DNA of 64,000 nt from Paenibacillus sp. HWE-109 (GTDB taxonomy: Bacteria; Bacillota; Bacilli; Paenibacillales; NBRC-103111): positions 4,216,001 to 4,280,000 of the forward strand of contig NZ_CP091881.1 of the NCBI RefSeq assembly GCF_022163125.1, read 5' to 3'. This document shows positions 1-8,471 of the stretch, in pieces. How positions within the stretch are numbered: the first letter of the stretch is position 1; the number at the start of each line of letters is the position of its first letter. Both the position numbers and the translations under genes were made by a program. The notes under the pieces were generated by a model. That model was not told where the DNA came from. It saw nothing but the letters and a program-made list of their open reading frames with translations, and did not search any database.

Positions 1-2
1 AC

Positions 3-812
3 ATGGATACAGAACTTTTAACCTGCGGCTACTCCTTTCATATGGAGCCATTTAATGTGAGCACCAAATCAGGGCTCAAATACTATCTTTTTCGATTACA
101 GTCGGAAGGCACTTCCGAAGCATTGATCGATGGACACTACCAGCGCATTGAAGCTGGTCATATGCTCCTGTTTCAGCCTGGCGACCCTTATGAACTGCGA
201 ATTGAATATGACAGCAATCAGCCAGAAAGCAAAATTGCCAGTGGCGATTACTACATATTTTGTAATGGTCCTTGGATTGATGCTTGGTGGAAGCGCACAC
301 CCAAACAAACTTGTACACGGATTGACCTAGACGCCCGTTTAATTTCGCTTTGGCGGCAGTTAATTCTCGAGAAGCGCCGAATGGAAGAAGAAAATACAGA
401 ATTGAGCGGTTATTTGCTGCAAGCTTTGTGTCTTTATCTGGAACGAGCCATGACGGAGACCGTCACTTTGCAAGGACGTCCTTTCACGGGCACACGTATG
501 AAGCGGTTTATCGAGGCACATGCCACAGTAACATTTAAGGTAGATGATGTTGCCAGCCACGTTGGTCTCAGCGTATCCCGCGCCGTTCACTTGTTCAAAG
601 AATGCTTCGACAAAACGATGATTCAATATGCGCTTGAAGTCCGGTTGTCCAGTGCCGTAGAACGCATGCATGACAGTTCCATGTCATTGGAGCAAATTGC
701 CTTGAGCTGCGGTTTTGGCAGCTACGCTTACTTTCATCGGGCGTTCAAGCAGCGATTCGGGCAATCACCCAAACTTTTCCGTCAAAATGGACAGTTAAAA
801 ACCGGAAATTAA
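3..812 (+). CDS. AraC-family transcriptional regulator
   Basis: A 269-residue regulator. The N-terminal ~150 residues look like the cupin-type effector domain of AraC proteins. Residues ~165-262 hold the two helix-turn-helix units: the first around VDDVASHVGLSVSRAVHLFK, the second around LEQIALSCGFGSYAYFHRAF, which is the classic AraC signature. Such proteins usually control sugar or polysaccharide genes. Only two bases precede the ATG, so the ribosome site is outside the window and the true start could lie further upstream. The target is unknown; the nearest carbohydrate gene is the GH36 alpha-galactosidase 1.2 kb away on the other strand. Confidence 0.85.
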   Translation: MDTELLTCGYSFHMEPFNVSTKSGLKYYLFRLQSEGTSEALIDGHYQRIEAGHMLLFQPGDPYELRIEYDSNQPESKIASGDYYIFCNGPWIDAWWKRTPKQTCTRIDLDARLISLWRQLILEKRRMEEENTELSGYLLQALCLYLERAMTETVTLQGRPFTGTRMKRFIEAHATVTFKVDDVASHVGLSVSRAVHLFKECFDKTMIQYALEVRLSSAVERMHDSSMSLEQIALSCGFGSYAYFHRAFKQRFGQSPKLFRQNGQLKTGN

Positions 813-826
813 TAATTCACAAATTC

Positions 827-846
827 TTCATGGAGTTAGCCATGAA
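827..846 (+). terminator. weak hairpin after the AraC gene
   Basis: TTCATGG and CCATGAA are 7-base arms around a 6-base loop, 15 bases after the AraC stop codon. The following bases are only moderately T-rich, so this is at best a weak terminator. Nothing else is visible between 847 and 1060 apart from an AT-rich stretch that may carry the promoter of the next small gene. Confidence 0.3.
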
Positions 847-1060
847 GTATGAAACATTTTTGCTCTCTCAATCGTATATATCTTATAGCAGGAAAAACTT
901 ACAAATACATAGACTCAAAATGAACGGTTTTGACGAATAGTTATGGCGAATACTCAGAAAAACAACATTTTGTTTCAAAATTGTAAAACTATTTTAAGGT
1001 TAAATTAATAATCCTCCTATATGCTTATGACTATATCCAATTCCTAGGATGGTGAAAACT

Positions 1061-1288
1061 ATGAAAATGTTCATTACGATTCACAACAAACCTGTGCCTG
1101 TCTACTCCGATGAGAAAAATAAAAAGAAATTCAACTTATTGAAATCAGCGTTAGAAGCCAAAGTGATTAAAGGTAGAGCCACCATTAAGAAATGTTTGGA
1201 CTCTATCATCAGCATCGAAATCGTAGGTTGCGAGGCGATCCTGCATTCATTTAACGAACGAGACTCATTGGCACTTTCACTTTACTAA
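1061..1288 (+). CDS. small protein of unknown function
   Basis: A 75-residue basic protein, not recognised. It begins MKMFITIHNKPVPVYSDEKN and has a lysine-rich middle followed by a more hydrophobic end (IISIEIVGCEAILHSFN). An earlier in-frame ATG at 1049 has AGG directly against it, whereas the ATG at 1061 has AGGATGGTG at a normal distance, so the later start is preferred. There is no signal peptide or clear membrane segment. The gene has its own upstream AT-rich region and a strong terminator directly behind it, so it looks like a real monocistronic gene. Confidence 0.55.
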   Translation: MKMFITIHNKPVPVYSDEKNKKKFNLLKSALEAKVIKGRATIKKCLDSIISIEIVGCEAILHSFNERDSLALSLY

Positions 1289-1295
1289 CAGCGTA

Positions 1296-1348
1296 ACTTA
1301 AAAACCTCCAACACCACTTGATCTTGTGGGTTGGAGGTTTTTTAAGTT
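1296..1348. terminator. bidirectional terminator
   Basis: Long inverted repeat with arms built on ACTTAAAAACCTCCAAC and its near complement GTTGGAGGTTTTTTAAGT. It lies between the small plus-strand gene and the convergent DinB gene. T-runs on both strands suggest it serves both. Confidence 0.85.
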
Positions 1349-1367
1349 GTTCGTTACCGATGTTCAT

Positions 1368-1880
1368 TTAGATATAACGCGCTTGGATGACGTTAAGATG
1401 ATGCTGCGCATGACCGGCTACAATATATGCTAGGGCACGCGCTGACATCGCCGAGCTGTTCGAAACGCCAAGACGCGGCCAAGCGGCTTCTTGAATCGTT
1501 GTTAACAATGTGAACGTCGCTTGCCGCACAGCTTGGAAATCACGCAAAAGATCTGCGACAGCAATGTCATCGAAGGCGGCATTCGCGATAAATACATCTT
1601 GATCAAATCCAGGGAGATTCGTCGTATCACCACGAGCAATACGCAGCATCCTGTAGCTCATTACGCGCTCTGTATCCGTGATGTGACCTAAGAGTTCCTT
1701 CAAACTCCACTTGCCCGGCGCATACCGCAGCAGCGCTTGTTCGTCTGTCATTTGGGCATATATCGCTACGATCTCATCAAGTTGACTTTGTAAAAAGGCT
1801 TGATAATCACCTTCAGGAACTTGACTAATGTAGCCTTCGAAATAAGGCGAGTATTCTTCATGATTAGGTCTCTTCAGCAT
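1368..1880 (-). CDS. DinB-family (DinB/YfiT-like) metal-binding protein
   Basis: A 170-residue four-helix-bundle protein of the DinB superfamily. Three histidines that probably bind a divalent metal are visible: one in LLGHITDTERV near the middle and two in AGHAQHHLN near the end. The spacing is typical of the DinB_2 group. Many such proteins are thiol-S-transferases or are induced by stress, but the substrate cannot be told here. The start has a good AGGAGAGGATG site upstream. It is convergent with the small protein on the other side and is separated from the alpha-galactosidase by that gene's terminator. Confidence 0.85.
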   Translation of the reverse strand: MLKRPNHEEYSPYFEGYISQVPEGDYQAFLQSQLDEIVAIYAQMTDEQALLRYAPGKWSLKELLGHITDTERVMSYRMLRIARGDTTNLPGFDQDVFIANAAFDDIAVADLLRDFQAVRQATFTLLTTIQEAAWPRLGVSNSSAMSARALAYIVAGHAQHHLNVIQARYI

Positions 1881-1970
1881 AAGTTAAACATCCTCTCCTA
1901 AATAAAAATTTATGTAGATGATATTCCTATTAACAATATCATATACCATGGACAGGTAAATGAAAACGAA

Positions 1971-2006
1971 CAAAACCCAGCCTCCGCTTAGGAAGATTGG
2001 GTTTTG
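1971..2006 (-). terminator. terminator of the alpha-galactosidase gene
   Basis: CAAAACCCA pairs with TTGGGTTTTG around an 17-base loop, just after the stop codon of the GH36 gene on the minus strand. The minus-strand read ends in TTTTG. Confidence 0.75.
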
Positions 2007-2021
2007 TCCGTTTATATTTGA

Positions 2022-4214
2022 TTACTGCTTACGCTCAAGCAGCCAAATTTTACTTTGGAAGTCTCCGTGAAGACCAGCAACCGGAAGACCAGCATACAGC
2101 AAATGATCACCAGGATATTCGCCTGGAATGCCTGCGATCTGGTAGTCGAACTCTGGGTTCAGCCCTTTGAGGCGCAGCGTTTTGGTCGCAGCGTTCGCTT
2201 CCGCCAGAACACGGAAATAAGCCACCATCGCTTGGGATTTATCTTCGGACACAATCATCCAAGCCGTTTCATTGCCTTCGAAGGGGCTAAGCAGACGGTA
2301 CATATCGCCAAACTGAACCAACGGACGAAGCTGCTTATAATCGGCAATTTGCTTTTTGACGATTTCTTTCTCCTCGTCGGTGAACACCGTGAGATCAAGT
2401 TCATAGCCGAAGTTTCCTGACATAGCCACATCGCCGCGCATTTCCAAGGATGTATTCCGGTGTACTTGATGGTTCGGCACTGCGGAAACGTGTGCTCCCA
2501 TGGAACTAATTGGGTAAACGATGCTTGTTCCATACTGAATTTTCAAGCGAGAAATCGCATCGGAATTATCGCTTGTCCACGTTTGCGGCATGTAATGCAG
2601 CATTCCTGGATCAAAGCGTCCGCCACCGCCAGAACAACTTTCGAATAAAATATGTGGAAATTCCGTTGTTAATTTCTCTAATACGCCATACAACCCCAAC
2701 ATGTACCGATGAGCCGTTTCGCGTTGTCTTTCCGGAGGAAGCGCTGCGGAACCAATCTCAGTCATGTTCCGGTTCATATCCCATTTGATATAAGTGATCG
2801 GAGCACTTTGGAGAATTCTGCGAATCATCGCTGTAATTTCTTCACACACGTCTGCGCGGGAGAAATCCAAAATCAACTGCTGACGCCCCTCCGTGCGGCG
2901 GCGGTCTGGCACATGCAGACACCAATCCGGGTGTTTCCGGTACAAGTCGCTGTCTGGTGAAACCATTTCAGGCTCAAACCAAAGTCCAAACTCGAGCCCA
3001 AGATCATTAACTCTTGCTACGAGATCTTCCAACCCGTTCGGCAGCTTGGTTTTATCGACAACCCAATCCCCCAATGAACTGTTGTCGCTGTCGCGCTTGC
3101 CAAACCAACCGTCATCTAGTACGAATAACTCGATGCCCAGCTCTTTGCCTGCTTTGGCGATACTTTCAATTTTGTCCGCATTAAATTGGAAATAAGTAGC
3201 TTCCCAGTTGTTCACAAGTACGGGTCTTACACGGTCGCGGAATTCTCCACGGCTGAGTCGAGTCCGATAAAGCTTGTGATAGGATCTCGACATGTTGCCG
3301 AGCCCCTCGCTGGAGTAAACCATGACAGCTTCTGGTGTTTGAAACTGTTGGCCCGACTCCAGCAGCCAACTGAAATCGAAGGAATTGATCCCCATGGAGA
3401 CGCGGGCCGTTCCATAGGGTCCAACTTCCGCATGCGCAGCGAAATTGCCGCTGTATACAAGGCTGAACCCATACACATCACCATGATCCTCACCGGCATC
3501 TTTGGATAGCAGCGCCACAAAAGGATTATGCTGATGACTGCTGGAGCCGCGGCGGCTTTCCACCGTTAATGTACCCGGAGCCAGCGGTCGTCTAACGATA
3601 TCGCGCTCTCTGACCCATGCGCCCGAAAGCTGCAGCAGATCGAAGTCGCCATGCTCAAAGTCAACGCTTGCACTGTATGCGCGAAGCAACTTGAGCGAAG
3701 CTGAACCTTCGTTGACAAAACGAACGGATCGCGTAATAGCTGCATGATCTTTGAAAATCGTATAAGAAAGAAACACTCTAAGTCCAATCAGCTTGTCCAC
3801 TAATTCAAGTTCAAGTGTTTGAGCTTCGTCGTCACTCTCAACATAAGTAGCTGGAAGACCTTCGAGAGCAGGTTTGCCCGGAATAATTCGATGATTCTCA
3901 TAGACGAGTTCAGTAATCGTAGATCCATTCGGCAGTGCGACCTGGTAAGCTGGTTCACGATAGTCGCTTGTTCCATAAGCAGGATATTCCTGGGGAAGCG
4001 TGTCAAATGTAATTTTGCGATCTTCCACAATCGGATTCGGATGAAAGGAACATCTTTCTTTATATTGAATGATTGTGCCTAGTTGGCCAGGTCTTATAGG
4101 GCGTCCCCAGTAAACATGTGCTGGATAAGCCTGATGAATGAGTTGAATCACATAACTCATCTGTTTGTTCTGTAAATGAAAGATCCCTTGTGTAGGTTCA
4201 AATGAAATTTGCAT
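2022..4214 (-). CDS. GH36 alpha-galactosidase
   Basis: A 730-residue alpha-galactosidase that removes terminal alpha-1,6-galactose from melibiose, raffinose-type sugars or galactomannans. It has the length and layout of GH36 group I enzymes: an N-terminal beta-sandwich, a central (beta/alpha)8 barrel and a C-terminal beta domain. The nucleophile Asp is in YIKWDMNR (residue ~479). The acid/base Asp is in WTSDNSDA (~549). The glycine-rich ESCSGGGGRFDPG motif lies between them. No signal peptide is seen, so it probably acts in the cytoplasm on imported oligosaccharides. The start has an ATAGGAGGGA site. No transporter is adjacent, and the gene appears monocistronic. Confidence 0.95.
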   Translation of the reverse strand: MQISFEPTQGIFHLQNKQMSYVIQLIHQAYPAHVYWGRPIRPGQLGTIIQYKERCSFHPNPIVEDRKITFDTLPQEYPAYGTSDYREPAYQVALPNGSTITELVYENHRIIPGKPALEGLPATYVESDDEAQTLELELVDKLIGLRVFLSYTIFKDHAAITRSVRFVNEGSASLKLLRAYSASVDFEHGDFDLLQLSGAWVRERDIVRRPLAPGTLTVESRRGSSSHQHNPFVALLSKDAGEDHGDVYGFSLVYSGNFAAHAEVGPYGTARVSMGINSFDFSWLLESGQQFQTPEAVMVYSSEGLGNMSRSYHKLYRTRLSRGEFRDRVRPVLVNNWEATYFQFNADKIESIAKAGKELGIELFVLDDGWFGKRDSDNSSLGDWVVDKTKLPNGLEDLVARVNDLGLEFGLWFEPEMVSPDSDLYRKHPDWCLHVPDRRRTEGRQQLILDFSRADVCEEITAMIRRILQSAPITYIKWDMNRNMTEIGSAALPPERQRETAHRYMLGLYGVLEKLTTEFPHILFESCSGGGGRFDPGMLHYMPQTWTSDNSDAISRLKIQYGTSIVYPISSMGAHVSAVPNHQVHRNTSLEMRGDVAMSGNFGYELDLTVFTDEEKEIVKKQIADYKQLRPLVQFGDMYRLLSPFEGNETAWMIVSEDKSQAMVAYFRVLAEANAATKTLRLKGLNPEFDYQIAGIPGEYPGDHLLYAGLPVAGLHGDFQSKIWLLERKQ

Positions 4215-4331
4215 AGTTAAATCCCTCCTATCTTCTATTATCTTACCCTTGCTGGAACAAAACTATGGAGGATATGCACCTACATATGGAGAAATGTAGT
4301 TTTAATCGCTATGCTGCATTTCCATGTAAAT

Positions 4332-4369
4332 AAGCCCCCTCCGAGTCTAATAGACTTCGAAGAGGGCTT
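4332..4369 (-). terminator. terminator of the fixABCX operon
   Basis: AAGCCCCCT/AAGAGGGCTT arms enclose a small inner hairpin AGTCTAATAGACT. It sits right behind the fixX stop codon on the minus strand. Confidence 0.75.
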
Positions 4370-4374
4370 TGCCA

Positions 4375-4662
4375 TCAACCGAATTTGTACGTCATGCCAT
4401 ATCCGCCCTTGGGATAAACCCAATCAATGTTGTAGGATGGACAGGCTATTCGGCACGTTCCGCATTCGATGCAGTTTTCGTAGGCCACTGTCGTGATTTT
4501 GAGTATCTTTTCCCATTCATACACATCCGACGGACAAAAATAATTACAGTCCTTGGTGGTACAATTCAAGCAAGTCTGTGTATCTTTAATGACGAGGTGC
4601 GACTTATCGTCGCATTTGTAACGAATGGTAAACAATTTATCTGAAATGTCGCATGGGCTCAT
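4375..4662 (-). CDS. fixX: FixX-type ferredoxin-like protein
   Basis: A 95-residue iron-sulfur protein, the last gene of the operon. Cysteine clusters CLNCTTKDCNYFC and CIECGTCRIAC match the FixX/ETF-QO ferredoxin domain, which carries electrons from the FixC flavoprotein towards quinone or a bifurcated acceptor. A start 18 bases upstream (4680) is possible. The ATG at 4662 overlaps the fixC stop as ATGA and has GGAGGG upstream, and it gives the usual family length, so it is preferred. Translational coupling to fixC is likely. Confidence 0.9.
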   Translation of the reverse strand: MSPCDISDKLFTIRYKCDDKSHLVIKDTQTCLNCTTKDCNYFCPSDVYEWEKILKITTVAYENCIECGTCRIACPSYNIDWVYPKGGYGMTYKFG

Positions 4663-5969
4663 CCGTTCATCGCCCTCCATCCTTTGTAGCCGAGTTTCAT
4701 TAAATTAACCGTGCCGCCTGCCGCATTTTTAATCAGCTTCATGGCCATTTTCTGCTTATCCGCTTTGGTAATTCCATCCACAAGGAACATGTTGTAGGCC
4801 GCCTCATTCAATGCTCTTGGCAATTTATCAAATAACAGTTCAGGGTCCTGCTGCTTGAGGAATTGGTGCATGCCTTTATATTTCTGCAAATCTTTATGCA
4901 CAAAGGAAGCCTTAATTTTCTCATCATAAGCATGCAGAGAGACTGCTGAGAAATCTCCCCGCTCCTTGGCTTCCACAATCGCCTCGCCGGCTAAACGACC
5001 TGAGGTCATCGCTAAATTCGTCCCTTCCCGATGGACAAAATTAATCAATTGGGCGGCATCGCCACAGACGCACCAACCTTCGCCGGATAACGGCGGGATC
5101 GAGTGAAAGCCTCCTTCGGGAATCAAATGCCCAGAGTATTCCTTCGTTTCACCTCCTTGAATTAATTTACGAATCATCGGGTGCTGTTTCACCGCATCCA
5201 ACACAGCGTACGGCTTTACTTTTTTATCGCGTAGATGATTCACCATTACACCGACGCCTAAGGAAATCGTGTCCTTATTCGTATACAAAAACCCCATGCC
5301 CGCCATCCCGAGCGAAGTTTCGCCCATGAATTCAATCGTAACGCCTTCATCGCCTTCAAGACCAAAACGATCCTCGATTTTCTCGCGCGGCAAGGCTATC
5401 ACTTCTTTCACGGCCAAGGATACCTCATCCGGCATCCACTCCTTATGAATGCCCATCGCCTTGCCCAGCAAGGAGTTGACGCCATCCGCTATAACAACAA
5501 CATCGGCGTAGAGATCACCGTCTTCCCGGTCCGTTCGAACACCTACAACCCTGTTTCCTTCCCGAATCACATCAAGCGCAACAGTTTCATAAATAGGAAT
5601 GGCTCCAGCTGCAACAGCTTTCTCGGCAAACCATTGATCAAACTTCACCCGCAAACCAGTAAAGCAGTTATAGGGTTCCTTATAAGCCTCATTGCGGTGT
5701 CCAAACGTGACCATGGATTCTTTGCCCATCATCCAGATTCGCTGCTCCACAATATATCGTTCCATCGGAAAATTCTTTTCTTTCCAAAACTCGGGAACGA
5801 GCTCTTCAATTTGCTTGCGATAGAGGACGCCGCCAAAAATATTTTTGGCTCCTGGGAACTCCCCTCTTTCCAAAAGCACAACAGATAAGCCCGCTCGCGC
5901 CATCGTTAATGCTGCTGCTGCCCCTGCCGGTCCTCCGCCAACAACGATGGCATTGAATTTCTCATTCAT
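4659..5969 (-). CDS. fixC: FixC, FAD-dependent ETF:quinone oxidoreductase-like protein
   Basis: A 436-residue flavoprotein of the FixC/ETF-QO family. The dinucleotide-binding motif VVGGGPAGAAAA is at residues ~9-20. The second FAD motif around GWCVCGDAAQLINFVHREGTNLAM is in the C-terminal third. In FixABCX complexes this subunit takes electrons from the FixAB electron-transfer flavoprotein and passes them on with FixX. Start and stop overlap the neighbouring genes by 4 bases (ATGA) on the upstream side, showing a tight operon. It could take part in electron bifurcation or in a beta-oxidation-like route; the window has no nif genes to decide. Confidence 0.93.
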   Translation of the reverse strand: MNEKFNAIVVGGGPAGAAAALTMARAGLSVVLLERGEFPGAKNIFGGVLYRKQIEELVPEFWKEKNFPMERYIVEQRIWMMGKESMVTFGHRNEAYKEPYNCFTGLRVKFDQWFAEKAVAAGAIPIYETVALDVIREGNRVVGVRTDREDGDLYADVVVIADGVNSLLGKAMGIHKEWMPDEVSLAVKEVIALPREKIEDRFGLEGDEGVTIEFMGETSLGMAGMGFLYTNKDTISLGVGVMVNHLRDKKVKPYAVLDAVKQHPMIRKLIQGGETKEYSGHLIPEGGFHSIPPLSGEGWCVCGDAAQLINFVHREGTNLAMTSGRLAGEAIVEAKERGDFSAVSLHAYDEKIKASFVHKDLQKYKGMHQFLKQQDPELLFDKLPRALNEAAYNMFLVDGITKADKQKMAMKLIKNAAGGTVNLMKLGYKGWRAMNG

Positions 5970-7084
5970 TTGGCTTCACTCCTCTCCAACGCATCGGCTG
6001 ACAATGAGTTCTCGGCGCTACCAACCTTGATGCCAAATAAGGTGCGTCGCTGCCGAATCTCTTCGGCAATCGCCGGTACGATTTTGAAGAGGTCGCCGAC
6101 AATGCCATAGTGCGCAAATTGAAAAATAGGCGCTTTTTCATCTTTATTTATGGCGACGACCACATCCGCATGGCTCATGCCAACGGTATGCTGCACGGCT
6201 CCTGAAATCCCGATGGCAAAATATAGCTTTGGCCTCACCGTTGCACCAGTCTGACCGACCTGGTGTTCATGCCCGATCCAACCTGCGTCAACAGCGGCAC
6301 GCGAGGCGCCTACGACGCCGCCGAGCGCGTCCGCCAGGTCAGCGAGCAGCCCGAATGCATCGGGACCGCCAAGTCCGCGGCCGCCTGCGACGATAATCTC
6401 GGACTCCTCGAGATTGAGCTTGCCGGTTTCGCGCAGGAAGTCGAGGACCTGCGCGGCGATCTCTTCCTCGCGCATCGTCGCCTCGATGCGCACGATTTCG
6501 CCCTCCCGCGCGGCATCCTTCGGCAGCGCTTGAAAGACGCCGGCGCGGGCTGTCGCCATCTGCGGTCGGTATTGTTTGCAGAGGATGGTGGCCATCATCT
6601 TCTCGGAGAAAGCCGGCCGGCTGGCCAGCAGCAGCCTTGACGGCGGCGGCTCCACGTCGAGCTGCGTCGTGTCGGCCGTCAATCCCGTCGGCAGGTGCGT
6701 CGCAATGGCGCCTGCCAGGTCGCGCCCCGTTGCTGTCGCGCCGAACAGCACGATCTCGGGCTTCGCTTCCTCGATCAGCTTCAGGCAGACCCGGCTATAC
6801 GGCCGGGTTCTGTAGGTGCGAAGCTCCGGCGCTTCGCAGAGGAACACCCGGTCAGCGCCGTAATGCACGGCTTCCTCGGCGAGATGTGCGACATCATCGC
6901 CGAGGACGAGCGCCATGAGCGGCGCCTCCAGCTTCGCTGCCAGCTTCTTGCCTTCGCCTAAGAGCTGCCAGGATACTTTCTTAGCAGCTCCATCTCGCTG
7001 CTCCACAACGATCAGAACGCCCCGATATGCGGACCAATCGGGCATCCCTGTATCGGCTTGCTCCTGTGATTGTTCATTAGCCAT
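5966..7084 (-). CDS. fixB: electron transfer flavoprotein alpha subunit FixB
   Basis: A 372-residue ETF alpha subunit. The N-terminal ETF domain (VLIVVEQRDG) is followed by the conserved C-terminal FAD-binding domain: VAGGRGLGGPDAFGLLADLA, then HEHQVGQTGATVRPKLYFAIG, ISGAVQHTVGM and VAINKDEKAPIFQFAHYGIVGD. With FixA it forms the heterodimer that receives electrons from dehydrogenases. The start has AAGGAGGTTAAC. The middle of the gene (about 6240-6960) is visibly richer in G and C than the flanking fixA and fixC, yet it is intact and in frame. Confidence 0.93.
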   Translation of the reverse strand: MANEQSQEQADTGMPDWSAYRGVLIVVEQRDGAAKKVSWQLLGEGKKLAAKLEAPLMALVLGDDVAHLAEEAVHYGADRVFLCEAPELRTYRTRPYSRVCLKLIEEAKPEIVLFGATATGRDLAGAIATHLPTGLTADTTQLDVEPPPSRLLLASRPAFSEKMMATILCKQYRPQMATARAGVFQALPKDAAREGEIVRIEATMREEEIAAQVLDFLRETGKLNLEESEIIVAGGRGLGGPDAFGLLADLADALGGVVGASRAAVDAGWIGHEHQVGQTGATVRPKLYFAIGISGAVQHTVGMSHADVVVAINKDEKAPIFQFAHYGIVGDLFKIVPAIAEEIRQRRTLFGIKVGSAENSLSADALERSEAK

Positions 7085-7100
7085 CGTGTTAACCTCCTTG

Positions 7101-7934
7101 TTAAGTCCAATCCAACAAAGTCTGTATCTCCTTCGACCAGAGCTGATCAGCTAATTGTGCGGCAGCCGCTTCAGGCGAATCATAGGCAATCATTTGCGTT
7201 TTTACAGATTTGATTTCGGGTACCCATGTTTTCGAAACGATCGTCGGAGAGCCTTTGAGTCCAATTTTGGCCTTTTCCAAGTCAGGGAAATCAGCCGTCG
7301 TCCAAACCGTTGGCTTATACCGCGCCGCTCGCACCATTCCCGGCAGCGAAGCGCGCCTCACTTTATTCAACTCCTTGAGCGCTGTGATCAGAACAGGCAT
7401 GCTTGTCTCAACGACTTCTACCCCATCTTCCAGAAGACGATGAACGCGAACTTTCCGATTCTCTTCATCCACATTGACAACTTTGTTAACATAAGTCAGC
7501 TGTTCCAAGTCCAATCGACAGGCTACACCAGGTCCAACTTGACCCGTATCGCCATCCAACGTCTGTTTTCCGCAAAACACAATATCCACTTGCCCCCAAG
7601 TCTCGGCAATCTTCTGAATCGTTCGGGCAACCACATAGGAAGTAGCCAGCGTATCCGCTCCGGCAAAGCCCCGATCCGTGACTAAGACAGCTTCGTCTGC
7701 GCCGAGCGAAATACATTCTTTCAAGCCCTTCTCCGCAGGCGGCGGCCCCATCGTTACCACCGTGATCCGTGCGCCGTGTTCATCCTTAATGCGAAGTGCT
7801 TCTTCGAGACCATGCATATCATAAAAATTGACAATACTCGGAACACCCTGCCTGATCAATGTATTGTTCTTAGGATCAATCCGAATTTCTCTGGAGTCAG
7901 GTACCTGCTTAATACACACAACGATATGCAGCAT
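7101..7934 (-). CDS. fixA: electron transfer flavoprotein beta subunit FixA
   Basis: A 277-residue ETF beta subunit and the first gene of the operon. It opens MLHIVVCIKQVPDS and contains the ETF-beta nucleotide-binding regions (VVTMGPPPAEKGLKE, LGADEAVLVTDR, VFCGKQTLDGDTGQVGPGVA). In the FixABCX group this subunit is where bifurcation is thought to start. The ribosome site is GGGAGGGTG. A near-perfect Fnr/Crp-type palindrome lies 71-86 bases upstream of the start, suggesting oxygen- or redox-dependent expression. Confidence 0.93.
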   Translation of the reverse strand: MLHIVVCIKQVPDSREIRIDPKNNTLIRQGVPSIVNFYDMHGLEEALRIKDEHGARITVVTMGPPPAEKGLKECISLGADEAVLVTDRGFAGADTLATSYVVARTIQKIAETWGQVDIVFCGKQTLDGDTGQVGPGVACRLDLEQLTYVNKVVNVDEENRKVRVHRLLEDGVEVVETSMPVLITALKELNKVRRASLPGMVRAARYKPTVWTTADFPDLEKAKIGLKGSPTIVSKTWVPEIKSVKTQMIAYDSPEAAAAQLADQLWSKEIQTLLDWT

Positions 7935-8004
7935 TTCTGCACCCTCCCGTTTATCGATATCTTCTGCTCACCTCTGGCCGAACTCACGAAGAACTTGTCA
8001 TCAT

Positions 8005-8020
8005 TGTGAATTTTGTCACT
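8005..8020. promoter_or_regulatory. Fnr/Crp-type binding site upstream of fixA
   Basis: TGTGA-N6-TCACT, one base off the symmetric TGTGA-N6-TCACA recognised by Fnr in Bacillus and relatives. It is centred ~78 bases upstream of the fixA start, in the 7935-8330 spacer. No convincing -10 box could be placed at the expected distance. The rest of the spacer (8021-8330) holds nothing recognisable apart from a small GATC palindrome near 8245. Confidence 0.5.
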
Positions 8021-8330
8021 TAAATCACGAAATGGAAACCGCTTTCAAGTTGAATTCTTGGATATTAACCTACAACAATATATGCACTAAACTTGTTAAC
8101 ATGACACTTACTTTTGTCCAAGTCATCTGTAGACGCGCTGCGCCTATCTCCATCTATTCGGCTACTTTCCCTTGCATTCACCAAAGCCGTTCTCCCAACC
8201 TTCTATCTAACTCCATCACCAACACAAACCCAGCTCCAGAGGGATCGTAGATCCTCTATTTCACCAATGCGCCCCTAACTAGACTCACTCCGCTTACACA
8301 ACCACTTCAATGAAAATTGCAAGAAAACAA

Positions 8331-8358
8331 TTGTAATTTTTCTCATTTCCGTTATACT
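8331..8358 (+). promoter_or_regulatory. candidate sigma-A promoter for the nuclease-fold/wHTH gene
   Basis: TTGTAA and TATACT separated by 16 bases. Transcription would begin near 8365 and give a ~105-base leader before the preferred start codon, including the strong hairpin at 8390-8439. Confidence 0.5.
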
Positions 8359-8389
8359 TAACCATATAAATAATGGTCGTGAAGCACAC

Positions 8390-8449
8390 GCCGCCTTGAT
8401 ACAACTTCCATTTCATGGATGAGATTGTGTCGAAGCGGCTTTTGTTGTT
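8390..8449 (+). promoter_or_regulatory. terminator-like leader hairpin (possible attenuator)
   Basis: Arms 8390-8404 and 8425-8439 pair at 14 of 15 positions (with G-U pairs). An inner hairpin TCCAT/ATGGA sits in the loop, and TTTTGTTGTT follows. This is the shape of an intrinsic terminator, but it lies between the promoter and the coding region of the next gene. It also covers the first in-frame ATG (8415), which argues against that start. Confidence 0.55.
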
Positions 8450-8471
8450 CTGCGGCCAATGGAATGAAAGG

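Noticed and set aside
5445..5888. 147-residue plus-strand ORF inside fixC
   Set aside because: Shadow of the conserved FixC reading frame with no ribosome site or family resemblance; the same applies to similar antisense ORFs in argS, GH78, GH36 and the ald region.
4375..7934. fixABCX as proof of nitrogen fixation
   Set aside because: The genes are clear, but FixABCX-like complexes also serve other electron pathways and there are no nif genes in the window.
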